Origin: an uncultured Candidatus Saccharibacteria bacterium
Lineage (GTDB): Bacteria > Patescibacteriota > Saccharimonadia > Saccharimonadales > Saccharimonadaceae
Reading direction: 5' to 3'
Assembly (NCBI GenBank): GCA_947307355.1
Contig: CAMZIV010000005.1
Span: forward strand, 1-33,406
DNA: 33,406 bases
This document shows positions 1-9,411 of this stretch, piece by piece. The notes below the pieces were generated by a model. That model saw nothing but the letters and a program-made list of their open reading frames with translations. It had not been told where the DNA came from and searched no databases. Made by a program: the position numbers and the translations under genes. Each line of letters starts with the position of its first letter. Position 1 is the first letter of the stretch.

Positions 1-793
1 AGTTTTCACCAGTAGTTGGGAAGATTTGGAACATGAGTGCTACTGCTGGGTTCAAAGCAAAGTTGCCGTTGAGACCGAAGAAGGCAGCAGATACTACGTA
101 GCTTACTACGATTGCAAGTACGATACCACCACCAATTACTGCACCGTAGGTGAATGCGCTTTTCTTGTATTTGAGAGCGCGAGCTACGAAGAAGGAAATG
201 ATGATAGCGCCGAGAAGCTCAATCATTGCAAAAATAAAGAATTGGTTTTCGCCAACGGCGGCCATGGTTGGAACGTCGTAAGCAGCTTCGCCACCGGCTA
301 GGTGGAAGGAGTTGAAGATGAGCCAACCGAGCCATGCACCAACAACCTCAGCTACGATGTACATAACACCGCGGATGATGGACATACGGCGGGTAGCTAC
401 GAGACCTGCAACTACGAGTGGGTTGAGACAAGCACCAGAAAATGCATAAACAGCAATGAAGACTGCGATTAATGCAAATGAGTATTGTGAAATGCTTGCG
501 ATACCCATGAGAGATAGTGAGAATAGAAGCAAAGCTAGAATTGCGGTGCCGATAAACTCACCAAACAAAGCGCCGTAGAATTTTGGCTCTTTGAAAATAG
601 TTAAAATGGATTCGTTGCCTTCATATTTTTTGGCAAAGAAACCTGCGAAAATAGATTTTTTTGATTCCACCTTGTTGGTTTTTGGGGCCTCGGATACTGG
701 TTTTGTGACAGTCTTCGCGGCAGTTTTCGGTTTTGTCGCCTTGGTTTTGGCAGCAGCAGACTTAACCGTTGTCTTTGGCTTTTTAGTTGCCAT
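1..793 (-). CDS. MIP/aquaporin-family channel with Lys/Ala/Pro-rich N-terminal extension (3' end outside window)
   Basis: Reverse-strand reading from ATG at 793 (SD AGGAGGT at ~800-806 on the complement): MATKKPKTTVKSAAAKTKATKPKTAAKTVTKP...FYGALFGEFIGTAILALLLFSLSLMG...SGACLNPLVVAGLV...LNGNFALNPAVALMFQIFPTT. Two NPA-type half-helices and multiple TM segments. Confidence 0.85.
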   Translation of the reverse strand, partial: MATKKPKTTVKSAAAKTKATKPKTAAKTVTKPVSEAPKTNKVESKKSIFAGFFAKKYEGNESILTIFKEPKFYGALFGEFIGTAILALLLFSLSLMGIASISQYSFALIAVFIAVYAFSGACLNPLVVAGLVATRRMSIIRGVMYIVAEVVGAWLGWLIFNSFHLAGGEAAYDVPTMAAVGENQFFIFAMIELLGAIIISFFVARALKYKKSAFTYGAVIGGGIVLAIVVSYVVSAAFFGLNGNFALNPAVALMFQIFPTTGEN

Positions 794-823
794 TTGTTGA
801 CCTCCTTTAATAATAATAAGTAT

Positions 824-852
824 ATTATAGCATAACTTTTGTGTGGTATAAT
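824..852. promoter_or_regulatory. Divergent promoter region (minus-strand TATAAT at 824-829, plus-strand TATAAT at 847-852)
   Basis: attata (complement TATAAT) and tataat hexamers between divergent genes. Confidence 0.5.
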
Positions 853-882
853 AAAAAAGTTAATAACTTATTTAGGATAAAC

Positions 883-1143
883 ATGGGCGTAATTGTAAAC
901 AAAGAAGATGATCAAAATGATGTTTTAACTCGCAGAATTAGTGCGGATCTGCGTTCGAAAATGTATGAAAGTTCTGATGATTCTGGTGATGACGGAAGTG
1001 GCCTAAAAGGCAATCCGGATCCGGACCTGGCTGAAGACTCTGAGTATATGAAAGATTTTAAAAAGACCAGTAAGTTTGGCTGGGTTTGGATTGTGTTGAT
1101 CGTGCTTGCTGTTTTGTCTTTAGTTTCGATAATTTTGATTTAG
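883..1143 (+). CDS. Small tail-anchored membrane protein (single C-terminal TM), unknown function
   Basis: In-frame ATG at 883 (MGVIVNKEDDQ...), AGGA upstream; C-terminal hydrophobic segment FGWVWIVLIVLAVLSLVSIILI. Confidence 0.65.
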   Translation: MGVIVNKEDDQNDVLTRRISADLRSKMYESSDDSGDDGSGLKGNPDPDLAEDSEYMKDFKKTSKFGWVWIVLIVLAVLSLVSIILI

Positions 1144-1162
1144 TTTTTTAGCATAAGTGTTA

Positions 1163-1168
1163 TATAAT
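1163..1168 (+). promoter_or_regulatory. -10 box (TATAAT) 7 nt before the ATG at 1176, likely leaderless
   Basis: gcataagtgttaTATAATatatagtATG (hexamer at 1163-1168). Confidence 0.6.
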
Positions 1169-1175
1169 ATATAGT

Positions 1176-4100
1176 ATGGATAATAAAGGTCCGAGTGTTG
1201 GTGGTGCAGCAAAAACTGGTGGCCCTGCGGGGGTGACTGGTTCTGCAAAAGAAAGTGTGACCCCTCCATTTTTGGGCGGTGGTGTCCAAAAACCGACTGA
1301 TTATACTGGCAGAAATAAGCAGGGCGCCAATGCGTTTGGTGCTTCTGAAAACGCTGCTATTAACGCGGATCTCACTCAAAACGAGGATAGTTTGGATGGT
1401 GCGCGCAAAGACGAGGCGGTAGCGGGCGGATATTATTCTGGCGGCAATAATGATAAGGCAGAAATTGATGATGAAGGATTTTTGCAAGGAAAAGGTCCAA
1501 TCACTACGCTCATCATCGTTATTCTTTTGATGTTTACTTTTATGTTTACTTCTAGCTCGTCTAATCCGCTGATTGCGCTTAGCGAAAATTTGAAGTCGAG
1601 ATCCGGATTTGGCTCAAGCAGTGCCGTGATCAACAAGCGTTCGAGCTTTTTAATGAATAAATTGCTTAGGACTAATTCTGGTACTTCATTTTTTAATGAC
1701 AGTAAGTTTAGTGTAAACTCTAAGTTGGCAAAAAAACTTAGAGAGCAAAATATTGAATATGCTGAAACTACTGATGCAAATGGCAAAAAAGTAAAGATGC
1801 TAGTTTATGAAGATGCGGATGGTAAAAGAATACCGGTTGTAGCTTCTGATGCAGATTTGGCAAAAATGAAAGGCATGGGTATTGCCGAAATGGATGTTGG
1901 AGGAAATAAAGTCAGAGTAGATATGGCCGATACGATAACTTTGCCAGATGCAAGAGCAAAGATAAAAGATTTTAATACAAGATACAACACTGCGACATTG
2001 ACTATTTCCGGGAAAATCGCCGGCTGGTTTGATAGCGCTGCAAACATAATGTATCAGAGGATTTTGGGGAAAAATGCACGAAATCAGACTAGTATTGATG
2101 GCGAAGTGACAGAAGAAAAAGTAAATGAAATTATGTACAAAAATAAGGGCCAAGATGATGACGGTACGGATTCGGATTACAAGATTAAAGAGGAATACGA
2201 TGAAGAATCTGGAAAAAATAAAGCTACGGAGGATATCGATCTTGGTGATGGAAATAAAATAGCAAAAGGTGAAAGCATCGACGACGTCGAGGTGGGGAAT
2301 GGTGAGTTTAAGCAAAAAATTTCAGATATAAACAAAGCTGACGATGGATTTAAATATACTGATGGCCCAGATACGAATTCAGCGGCTGCTACTCTGAAGG
2401 CCAAGGCGCAAAAAGCGGCGCTGGTTGGCTCGTCTGCTGTGTGTGGAGTATTTAGGGCGGCCGGCGTGATGAGTATGACTGTAGGTGCTATCCAGACTCT
2501 AAATGCAATTTCTTTTGCTTCTAAGTATTTAGAGCTTGCAGATAAAGCAAAAAATGGCGACGCCGACGAAGTAGCAAACCTTGTGACAAATGATCTTTAT
2601 ACGACTAATACTACTGATGAATATGATTTGGACGGCAACAAACATACAATAACTAAGTCTATGGCCGAAAGTGCTGGGTTTAATACTTTCTTTACGGATA
2701 AGAACTTGATTTCCGAAAACGACCCGGGCGCTGCAATGTTGAATCGCGAGTATGCCACAAATTTGGCGCTTAGAAATCTTAACGGTTTTACTTCATTGGC
2801 GAATGTTACGTCAGCTTTCATAAACGCTACTAATGGAGTTGCTGGTTTTGCCTTTTGTACTGGGGCGCAGATTACGGCTGGCGTAATTGATTTGGCCAGT
2901 GATATTGCTTTGATTGCTACTACCGGCGGCATTGGTAATATTGCAAAAGCCTTTATTAAAGGCGCCATGAAATCTGTGGCGTTTTCTGCAACAATGGCTG
3001 TCTCTATGTTTATAGTTTCCGCTATTGCCCCGCTAGTTGGGCAATGGTTAGCAAAGAATCTTACCACTTTGTTCATTGGTGATTTAGGAGGCTACGCGTT
3101 TTATAGTGGGGCTCAAAACATTACTAACAAGAATTTAAAAATGAGTACGGGCAAATTGGCTGACGCTGATAATTTGATGGAAGTATATGCGCTTACGAAA
3201 GATGTTGAAAAAGAATGGGCTGCTTACGATCGTGCAACGCTTAGTCCATTTGATACTTCTTCTAAATATACTTTCCTTGGCAGTATTATGAATTCTTTAG
3301 CCCCTATCGTAAATTCTTCTTCTAATAATGCTTTGTCTCCAATATCTTCTATTGCGAGTTTAGCTGGTTCGTCGGTAATTGCGGCAATTAGTCCGAGTGT
3401 AGATGCTGCCAGTAGTTTTGGTCTTTCGGTTGCTTCTGATGAATTGTGTGGTTCGCTAAAAACCGCACGTACTTCTGGTGATGCGATGTGTAACGCTTGG
3501 GCTGGCGCATACGTTGAGGACCTTACGAAGACTGACCCGGACACAACTAAGGAAGAAATGGATACATATGATAGTTTTGATGGTGAAGATCAGTATGGGA
3601 ATCCTAAGGTAAAAATGAATTCTGATTATGCAAAATGGATTATGTCGTGTGTAACAAACGATGTCCAACCGGGGACTGTAAGCGCGACCGTACAAGGTTT
3701 CATTACAAAGCTTACGAACCCTTCAGAAAGTTCTACTCTAAACGCAGCGCTGAATTTTGGCTTGAATTTTGTTCCACTGGGTGGCGCAGTAGATGTAATG
3801 ACTGGTGTAGAAGAGGCCAATAATTATAAATGGAATAGTAGTCTTGCATGTACGGGACACACTGGGGATGCTGCCCTTGATAAAGAAGTAAGAACTTTTT
3901 CTAATTACAATCTTGATCAACGTGTGATGAATGAAATGGGAATTTTGGAATCAAATTCTACCGTTTCATTCCTAGAAGAGTATTATGAAGAAAATCCTCT
4001 TGATAATTCTTATGAAGGAATGATTGCGAGGTTTTCTGGGCTTACTAAAGATGAGGTAATCTTCGCTTTGGAAACAATGGAATACATGGACTATCTGGCT

Positions 4101-4250
4101 GAGTACGATCCTACCGAAAGATATGCTTTTGGTGATGATGGTATGCCAGAAGAAGAGCTTAGGTTTGACGAGAACGACGAAGTTGTTTATACGATACTTT
4201 TGAATTCTATCGAATTTGCCGATGTTAGAAATCGTAGTTTTGTAGTATAA
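1176..4250 (+). CDS. Large (1024 aa) multi-TM membrane protein, unknown function; possibly T4SS/VirB6-TrbL-like
   Basis: Long ORF with disordered Gly/Asn/Lys-rich N-terminus, TM (ITTLIIVILLMFTFMF), long hydrophilic region, central hydrophobic cluster (AFIKGAMKSVAFSATMAVSMFIVSAIAPLVGQWLAKNLTTLFIGDLGGYAFYSG), then a Cys-containing hydrophilic C-terminal half. Confidence 0.75.
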   Translation: MDNKGPSVGGAAKTGGPAGVTGSAKESVTPPFLGGGVQKPTDYTGRNKQGANAFGASENAAINADLTQNEDSLDGARKDEAVAGGYYSGGNNDKAEIDDEGFLQGKGPITTLIIVILLMFTFMFTSSSSNPLIALSENLKSRSGFGSSSAVINKRSSFLMNKLLRTNSGTSFFNDSKFSVNSKLAKKLREQNIEYAETTDANGKKVKMLVYEDADGKRIPVVASDADLAKMKGMGIAEMDVGGNKVRVDMADTITLPDARAKIKDFNTRYNTATLTISGKIAGWFDSAANIMYQRILGKNARNQTSIDGEVTEEKVNEIMYKNKGQDDDGTDSDYKIKEEYDEESGKNKATEDIDLGDGNKIAKGESIDDVEVGNGEFKQKISDINKADDGFKYTDGPDTNSAAATLKAKAQKAALVGSSAVCGVFRAAGVMSMTVGAIQTLNAISFASKYLELADKAKNGDADEVANLVTNDLYTTNTTDEYDLDGNKHTITKSMAESAGFNTFFTDKNLISENDPGAAMLNREYATNLALRNLNGFTSLANVTSAFINATNGVAGFAFCTGAQITAGVIDLASDIALIATTGGIGNIAKAFIKGAMKSVAFSATMAVSMFIVSAIAPLVGQWLAKNLTTLFIGDLGGYAFYSGAQNITNKNLKMSTGKLADADNLMEVYALTKDVEKEWAAYDRATLSPFDTSSKYTFLGSIMNSLAPIVNSSSNNALSPISSIASLAGSSVIAAISPSVDAASSFGLSVASDELCGSLKTARTSGDAMCNAWAGAYVEDLTKTDPDTTKEEMDTYDSFDGEDQYGNPKVKMNSDYAKWIMSCVTNDVQPGTVSATVQGFITKLTNPSESSTLNAALNFGLNFVPLGGAVDVMTGVEEANNYKWNSSLACTGHTGDAALDKEVRTFSNYNLDQRVMNEMGILESNSTVSFLEEYYEENPLDNSYEGMIARFSGLTKDEVIFALETMEYMDYLAEYDPTERYAFGDDGMPEEELRFDENDEVVYTILLNSIEFADVRNRSFVV

Positions 4251-4258
4251 TATATCTT

Positions 4259-5215
4259 ATGCAAGAGCTCGAGAAATTAAAAGTTGAATTAAAAAATATC
4301 AACGCAGAATATGCCAAAATTAAAGACATTGCGCCAGAGAAGCGTGGTGAATTTGGCCGCGAAATGAATGCGAAGAAAAATGATATCCTTGCGAGGATTG
4401 CGGCGGCTGAGGAAGCGTTGCTTGATGCGGAAGTGGAACCACTTGATATTACGGCTCCATGTGCGTCAAATGAGCCTTTACCAGAACTTTATTCTACTTT
4501 GGCTGGTTCCGAGCATCCTTTAATGACCGAGCTTGATCGTGTGGTTTCAATTTATCAATCGATGGGTTTTGACGTGATGGAATCTCGTCAACTCGATGAC
4601 GAATATCACATGTTTGATTCTTTGAACTTTGCTAAAGAGCACCCAGCACGTGACGGCTATGATACTTTCCGTACTGAAGAAGGTTTAATTCCTCCAGCTC
4701 ATACTTCTACAATGCAAAATCGTGCTCTTAAAGCTTTCAAACATAATTTGGAAGAAGGAAAGAATATTGCTGTAGTAATTCCGGGTCGCGTATATCGTAA
4801 CGAGGACGTGGATGCTACTCATGAACATACCTTTTATCAGTGTGAAGGTGTATATGTTTCTGAGGATTGTACTATGGGTAATATGCTTGGGATTCTACGC
4901 GAATTCTTTGAAAAGTATTATGAGCAAAAATTAAATATTCGTACTCAACCAGGATATTTCCCATTTACGGAGCCTTCACTTGAATTTATGATTGAAAAAC
5001 CAAAATCTCTTGGTGGTAAAAAAGGAGACTTCCTTGAGATGCTTGGTTGTGGCATGATTCATCCTAATGTATTAAAAATGGCTGGAATTGACCCGGAAAA
5101 ATATCACGGCTTTGCATGGGGTGGCGGAATTGATCGTCTTGTGATGCTTAGGTTTGGTCTCAAAGATGTACGTAATTTTGAATCAGGCAATCTTAATTTC
5201 TTGAAGGAGTTTTAA
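4259..5215 (+). CDS. pheS: Phenylalanine--tRNA ligase alpha subunit
   Basis: Class II aaRS motifs: YHMFDSLNFAKEHPARDGYDTF, RVYRNEDVDATHEHTFYQCEG, FPFTEPSLEFMI, GCGMIHPNVLKMAGIDPEKYHGFAWGGGIDRLVMLRFGLKDVRNF. Confidence 0.97.
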   Translation: MQELEKLKVELKNINAEYAKIKDIAPEKRGEFGREMNAKKNDILARIAAAEEALLDAEVEPLDITAPCASNEPLPELYSTLAGSEHPLMTELDRVVSIYQSMGFDVMESRQLDDEYHMFDSLNFAKEHPARDGYDTFRTEEGLIPPAHTSTMQNRALKAFKHNLEEGKNIAVVIPGRVYRNEDVDATHEHTFYQCEGVYVSEDCTMGNMLGILREFFEKYYEQKLNIRTQPGYFPFTEPSLEFMIEKPKSLGGKKGDFLEMLGCGMIHPNVLKMAGIDPEKYHGFAWGGGIDRLVMLRFGLKDVRNFESGNLNFLKEF

Positions 5216-7552
5216 ATGTTAATTTCTTTGAATTGGCTTAAAAAATATGTAGACATCAATATTTCTGATGATGATTTGGTAAGATTAATCGGTGCACGCT
5301 TGGTAGAAGTTGAAGGTGTGATTGATGAAAGTACTAAATACAATAACATATATGTTGTGCGTGTAGAAACTGCTGAAAAAATTCCTGATACGCATTTAAC
5401 GCTTTGCCAAATTAATAATGGTGGCGCGGAATTAGTTCAAGTTGTTTGTGGTGCACCAAATGTACGTGAGGGAATGCTTGCGGCTTGGATTGCCCCGGGT
5501 GCAATTGTGCCGGCTTCGGTACATGAAGATGCTCCATTTGTAATCGGCAGTCGCAAGATGCTTGGTAAATACGATTCGAATGGTATGCTCGCAGGTGCAG
5601 ATGAACTTGATTTTGGTGATGACCACAGTGGTATTGTAGAAATTGATCCAGAAATTGCAAAACCAGGCGATTTGCTTTCTGATATTTTTGAATTAAATGA
5701 CAAGATTCTTGAAATCGAGAATAAATCTCTTACGCATCGCCCAGATACTTTTGGTATCATTGGATTTGCGAGGGAAGTGGCAGGTATTCTTGGTCAGAGG
5801 TTTAACGAGGTTGAGTTTAATAGTATTGATGCAAATAATGGTATCAAGATTGAAATCGATAAGAATATTTGTGGTAGATATTCCGCAATCGTTCTAGCAA
5901 AACATGGTGAGCTTAAGAAAAAGTATCTTACCCTACAAGATACGATTCTTGCGAAGTCTGGTATGCGTCCAGTTGAACCAATCGTGGATGCGACAAATTA
6001 CTTGATGCTCCTTACTGGTCAACCACTGCATGCATTTGATTACGATAAGTTTGTAGCTGTTGGTGGTGGCGTTGAGCCAAGAATAAATGTACGCCTTGCT
6101 CGCACTGGTGAAAAACTAGTTCTACTAGACGATAAAGAAATCGAGCTTAACGAAAACGACATCGTAATTTGTAGTGGTGATACTCCAGTAGCGCTTGCTG
6201 GTGCGATGGGTGGTAAATCTACGGCTATCGATGAGAATACTCGTAATATTATTCTCGAGTCCGCAACGTTCAGTCTTTATAATCTTCGTAAAACTCAAAT
6301 GGCACATGGTATCTTTTCTGAGGCTATTACTAGATTTACTAAAGGCCAACCGGCTTATCAGACTCTGGCGGTTGCCAACGCTTGTGCTGGTATGCTTTCT
6401 TCTGGTTTTGAAATTGCGGCAGTAGCGGATAGTTATCCAGAGCCAGCAAAAGAAAGTGTTGTAAAAATTACAACAGAAGAAATCAATGGTCTGCTTGGCA
6501 CAAATTACAGCGAAGCCGAAATCAAGACCACGCTCGAAAATGTTGGCTTTATAGTTGAAGGTAATTTTGAAATTACAGCACCTGAGTGGCGTACCGATAT
6601 TCATATCAAAGAAGATATTATTGAAGAGGTTGGGCGTCTCAATGGTTACGATAATATTAATCCGACCTTGCCGCTTCATGGCACGGCTGGTAAAAATGCA
6701 TCACTTGCTCTTAAGACTAAAGTTCGCAATCTCATGGAGCGTTTTGGTGCAAACGAAGTTCTAACTTATAGTTTCGTTTCCGAGAAATTGCTCGAAAAAG
6801 CCAATTTGGATACTAAGAATTCGTATAAAATTGTGAATTCAATTAGTCCTGAGTTACAACTTATTCGTCAGTCTATCGTACCAAGTCTTCTTGATAAGGC
6901 TTTTGTAAACCAAAAGATCCCGTTTGATAAATTTGCAATTTATGAAATGAACAAGGTTTATCAAAAAGAATGGGGGATGGATGCGGAGAATGTACCGGTA
7001 GAGAAAATGCGTATGGGTTTTGTGCTTGCGGAAAGAAAAACTCAAGGCACTGCCTATTATAAAGCAAAGTATTATGTTGAGAAATTGCTTGAGGAATTGA
7101 ATATCGCTGTAGAGTTTAAACCTTTGAAGTCTGGCGCGGCGGAAGCAAAGCCATTTGAAAAGAAACGCGCAGCTGAAATCTATGCTGGCGAGGAGCTAAT
7201 CGGGTTCGTTGGTGAGTTTAAGAATAAAGTTCGTAATAACTTCAAACTTAACGAATACTTGGCTGGTTTTGAATTAGATTTTGATAAATTAATTGAACTC
7301 GCCAAACCAACTCGTGAAGTAAATATTGTTTCCGAAAAAGAAAAGCGTGATCTTACCGTAACGACCAATATCACCTATGGTGAGTTGATCAAAAAGATTG
7401 AAACAAAGCTTGCCGAAAAAGGTTTGACCGCAAAGATTAGCCCGATTTCGATTTACCAACCGGACAATTCTGACCAAAAGAATATTTCGGTACACTTAGA
7501 ATTTGCTGAAAAAATTGACGACTCTGTAATGGGTGAGCTCGAGCAATTATAA
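5216..7552 (+). CDS. pheT: Phenylalanine--tRNA ligase beta subunit
   Basis: Start MLISLNWLKKYVDI; tRNA-binding, B3/B4 and B5 domains; immediately follows pheS with SD AAGGAG. Confidence 0.96.
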   Translation: MLISLNWLKKYVDINISDDDLVRLIGARLVEVEGVIDESTKYNNIYVVRVETAEKIPDTHLTLCQINNGGAELVQVVCGAPNVREGMLAAWIAPGAIVPASVHEDAPFVIGSRKMLGKYDSNGMLAGADELDFGDDHSGIVEIDPEIAKPGDLLSDIFELNDKILEIENKSLTHRPDTFGIIGFAREVAGILGQRFNEVEFNSIDANNGIKIEIDKNICGRYSAIVLAKHGELKKKYLTLQDTILAKSGMRPVEPIVDATNYLMLLTGQPLHAFDYDKFVAVGGGVEPRINVRLARTGEKLVLLDDKEIELNENDIVICSGDTPVALAGAMGGKSTAIDENTRNIILESATFSLYNLRKTQMAHGIFSEAITRFTKGQPAYQTLAVANACAGMLSSGFEIAAVADSYPEPAKESVVKITTEEINGLLGTNYSEAEIKTTLENVGFIVEGNFEITAPEWRTDIHIKEDIIEEVGRLNGYDNINPTLPLHGTAGKNASLALKTKVRNLMERFGANEVLTYSFVSEKLLEKANLDTKNSYKIVNSISPELQLIRQSIVPSLLDKAFVNQKIPFDKFAIYEMNKVYQKEWGMDAENVPVEKMRMGFVLAERKTQGTAYYKAKYYVEKLLEELNIAVEFKPLKSGAAEAKPFEKKRAAEIYAGEELIGFVGEFKNKVRNNFKLNEYLAGFELDFDKLIELAKPTREVNIVSEKEKRDLTVTTNITYGELIKKIETKLAEKGLTAKISPISIYQPDNSDQKNISVHLEFAEKIDDSVMGELEQL

Positions 7553-7554
7553 TT

Positions 7555-7583
7555 TTGCATTGCCTTAAAGTTTATGCTAAAAT
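7555..7583 (+). promoter_or_regulatory. ftsE promoter (TTGCAT, 17 nt, TAAAAT), 6 nt before ATG
   Basis: TTGCAT 7555-7560, TAAAAT 7578-7583, ATG 7590. Confidence 0.6.
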
Positions 7584-7589
7584 AGTTGT

Positions 7590-8354
7590 ATGATTTTGGT
7601 TGACTCTGTCACGAAAAAATATCCAGGCGACGCCAAGCCGGCGCTCGATTCTGTTTCTCTTCATATTGAACCAAATGAATTTGCTTTTCTTGTGGGTAAA
7701 TCTGGTGCGGGTAAGTCTACCTTTATTAAGATGATTACCAAGGAAGAAATTCCGGACTCTGGTAAGATTATCGTTGGTGGTATCGATCTCGACTATGTGA
7801 AAAAGCGTCATATTCCAAGCTATCGCAGAAGGCTTGGTGTGGTGTTCCAAGATTTTAAACTTTTGCCTCGTCGTACCGTGTATGAAAACGTAGCGTTCGC
7901 GCTAGAAATTGCCGGTATGAGTGGTAAAGAAATCAGAAAAACTGTACCAAAAGTTTTGGAGTTGGTGGACCTTCTAGATCAAGCTAAGAAATTCCCATCT
8001 CAACTTTCTGGCGGTCAACAACAACGTGTTTCGATCGCGCGTTCCGTAGCTAGACAGCCTAAGATTCTTATTGCGGATGAGCCTACGGCGAACCTCGACA
8101 AACTTACCACGCAGGAAATAATCGATTTACTAAAAAAGATTAATGATTTTGGTACGACTATTTTAGTTTCTACGCATGATGAAAGTATTGTTAATACTTT
8201 GCAAAAGCGTGTGATTACTCTCGCGGATGGTAAGATTGTAAACGACCAAAAGAATAATGGTATTTATAAGCTTGATGCAACTCCAGTTCCAAAAGAATCA
8301 AGAACTTTGCAAACACCTGGGCATGCTTTGAAAACAAAAAGGAAGGTGATGTAA
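7590..8354 (+). CDS. ftsE: Cell division ATP-binding protein FtsE
   Basis: Walker A GKSGAGKST, signature LSGGQQQRVSIARS, Walker B ILIADEPTANLD; followed by FtsX. Confidence 0.95.
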   Translation: MILVDSVTKKYPGDAKPALDSVSLHIEPNEFAFLVGKSGAGKSTFIKMITKEEIPDSGKIIVGGIDLDYVKKRHIPSYRRRLGVVFQDFKLLPRRTVYENVAFALEIAGMSGKEIRKTVPKVLELVDLLDQAKKFPSQLSGGQQQRVSIARSVARQPKILIADEPTANLDKLTTQEIIDLLKKINDFGTTILVSTHDESIVNTLQKRVITLADGKIVNDQKNNGIYKLDATPVPKESRTLQTPGHALKTKRKVM

Positions 8355-9398
8355 ATGGCAAAAACGGAAGATACTTCTGAAAAAGAGAAGAATAAGAATT
8401 TGAAATCGGCGGCCAAAAAAGGCCTGAAGGTGATGCGAAAATCCAAATCCAAACACCCGGTACGCAAGGGCGCGAGGATTGTAAAATATGGTTCGAGCGG
8501 CTTTGTGCGTAATATTTGGCTTTCTTCTGCGGCGACGGTCGTAATGGCATTTACTTTGATTATTTTATTTGCGACGGTTGTGGCGAGCGTGATTCTTACT
8601 AACACCGCTGATATGATGCGTGAAAAAATTGACATTACGATTTATTTAAAGCCGAACACTTCCGAACAAAGACTTGGGGAACTAACGGATGTTATTTCTG
8701 AAGACAGCAACATTAAGAGCGTAGAAACTTCGACTTCTGAAGAAGAGTACGAGAAATTTGTTGCTGAGAATGCTGACAGTGAAGACATTATCAACGTTCT
8801 TGATGACGAAATGAAGGCTTTGATGATTTCTAAAATGCAAGCCACGATGAGGGTGAAAGTTTACGACGTTGACAATCTTGATAGTATTAAGGAAATAGTT
8901 GAAACTAATTCGTTGTTTAAGAAATATGTTGATCCAGAAAAGGCGCCAACTTATGATGTGAATCAAGTTGAGATTGCAACAATTACTTCATGGGCAAGGA
9001 TTGCTAGGACTGGTGGTATTATTCTCGCGATTATTTTCTTGATAGTGTCAGTACTGATTATCTTTAGTACGATTAGGATGGCGATTTTCTCACGTCGCGA
9101 AGAGATCTATATGATGAAATTGGTCGGTGCAGATAAAGGCTTTATTCGTGGGCCATTTCTAGTTGAGGCAGAAATTTGCGGCATCGTGGCAGGCGTGGTA
9201 GCAGCTACAGCAAGCTACTTCTTCTTCATGTTCCTTTCGCCAAAACTTTCAAATTATGGCATCAATGTAAACACTATTACTGAGATTCTAGAATCGAATA
9301 AGCTAATTTTGATGTATTTAGTATTCATGGGTATTGGCATAATTGTTGGTAGACTTTCGGCTTGGCTCGCTATTTCCAAATATCTACGCAAGATGTGA
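8355..9398 (+). CDS. ftsX: Cell division protein FtsX
   Basis: N-terminal TM, extracytoplasmic domain (ITIYLKPNTSEQRLGELTDVI), FtsX C-terminal TMs (REEIYMMKLVGADKGFIRGPFLVEAEICGIVAGV). Confidence 0.94.
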   Translation: MAKTEDTSEKEKNKNLKSAAKKGLKVMRKSKSKHPVRKGARIVKYGSSGFVRNIWLSSAATVVMAFTLIILFATVVASVILTNTADMMREKIDITIYLKPNTSEQRLGELTDVISEDSNIKSVETSTSEEEYEKFVAENADSEDIINVLDDEMKALMISKMQATMRVKVYDVDNLDSIKEIVETNSLFKKYVDPEKAPTYDVNQVEIATITSWARIARTGGIILAIIFLIVSVLIIFSTIRMAIFSRREEIYMMKLVGADKGFIRGPFLVEAEICGIVAGVVAATASYFFFMFLSPKLSNYGINVNTITEILESNKLILMYLVFMGIGIIVGRLSAWLAISKYLRKM

Positions 9399-9411
9399 TA
9401 TAATATTACTT

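Noticed and set aside
26-301. Plus-strand 91-aa ORF at the left edge
   Set aside because: Antisense to the MIP channel gene, whose minus-strand translation has clear NPA-type motifs.
1800-2315. Antisense ORFs (171 aa and others) within the 1024-aa gene
   Set aside because: Low-complexity shadow translations opposite a long open frame with no independent support.
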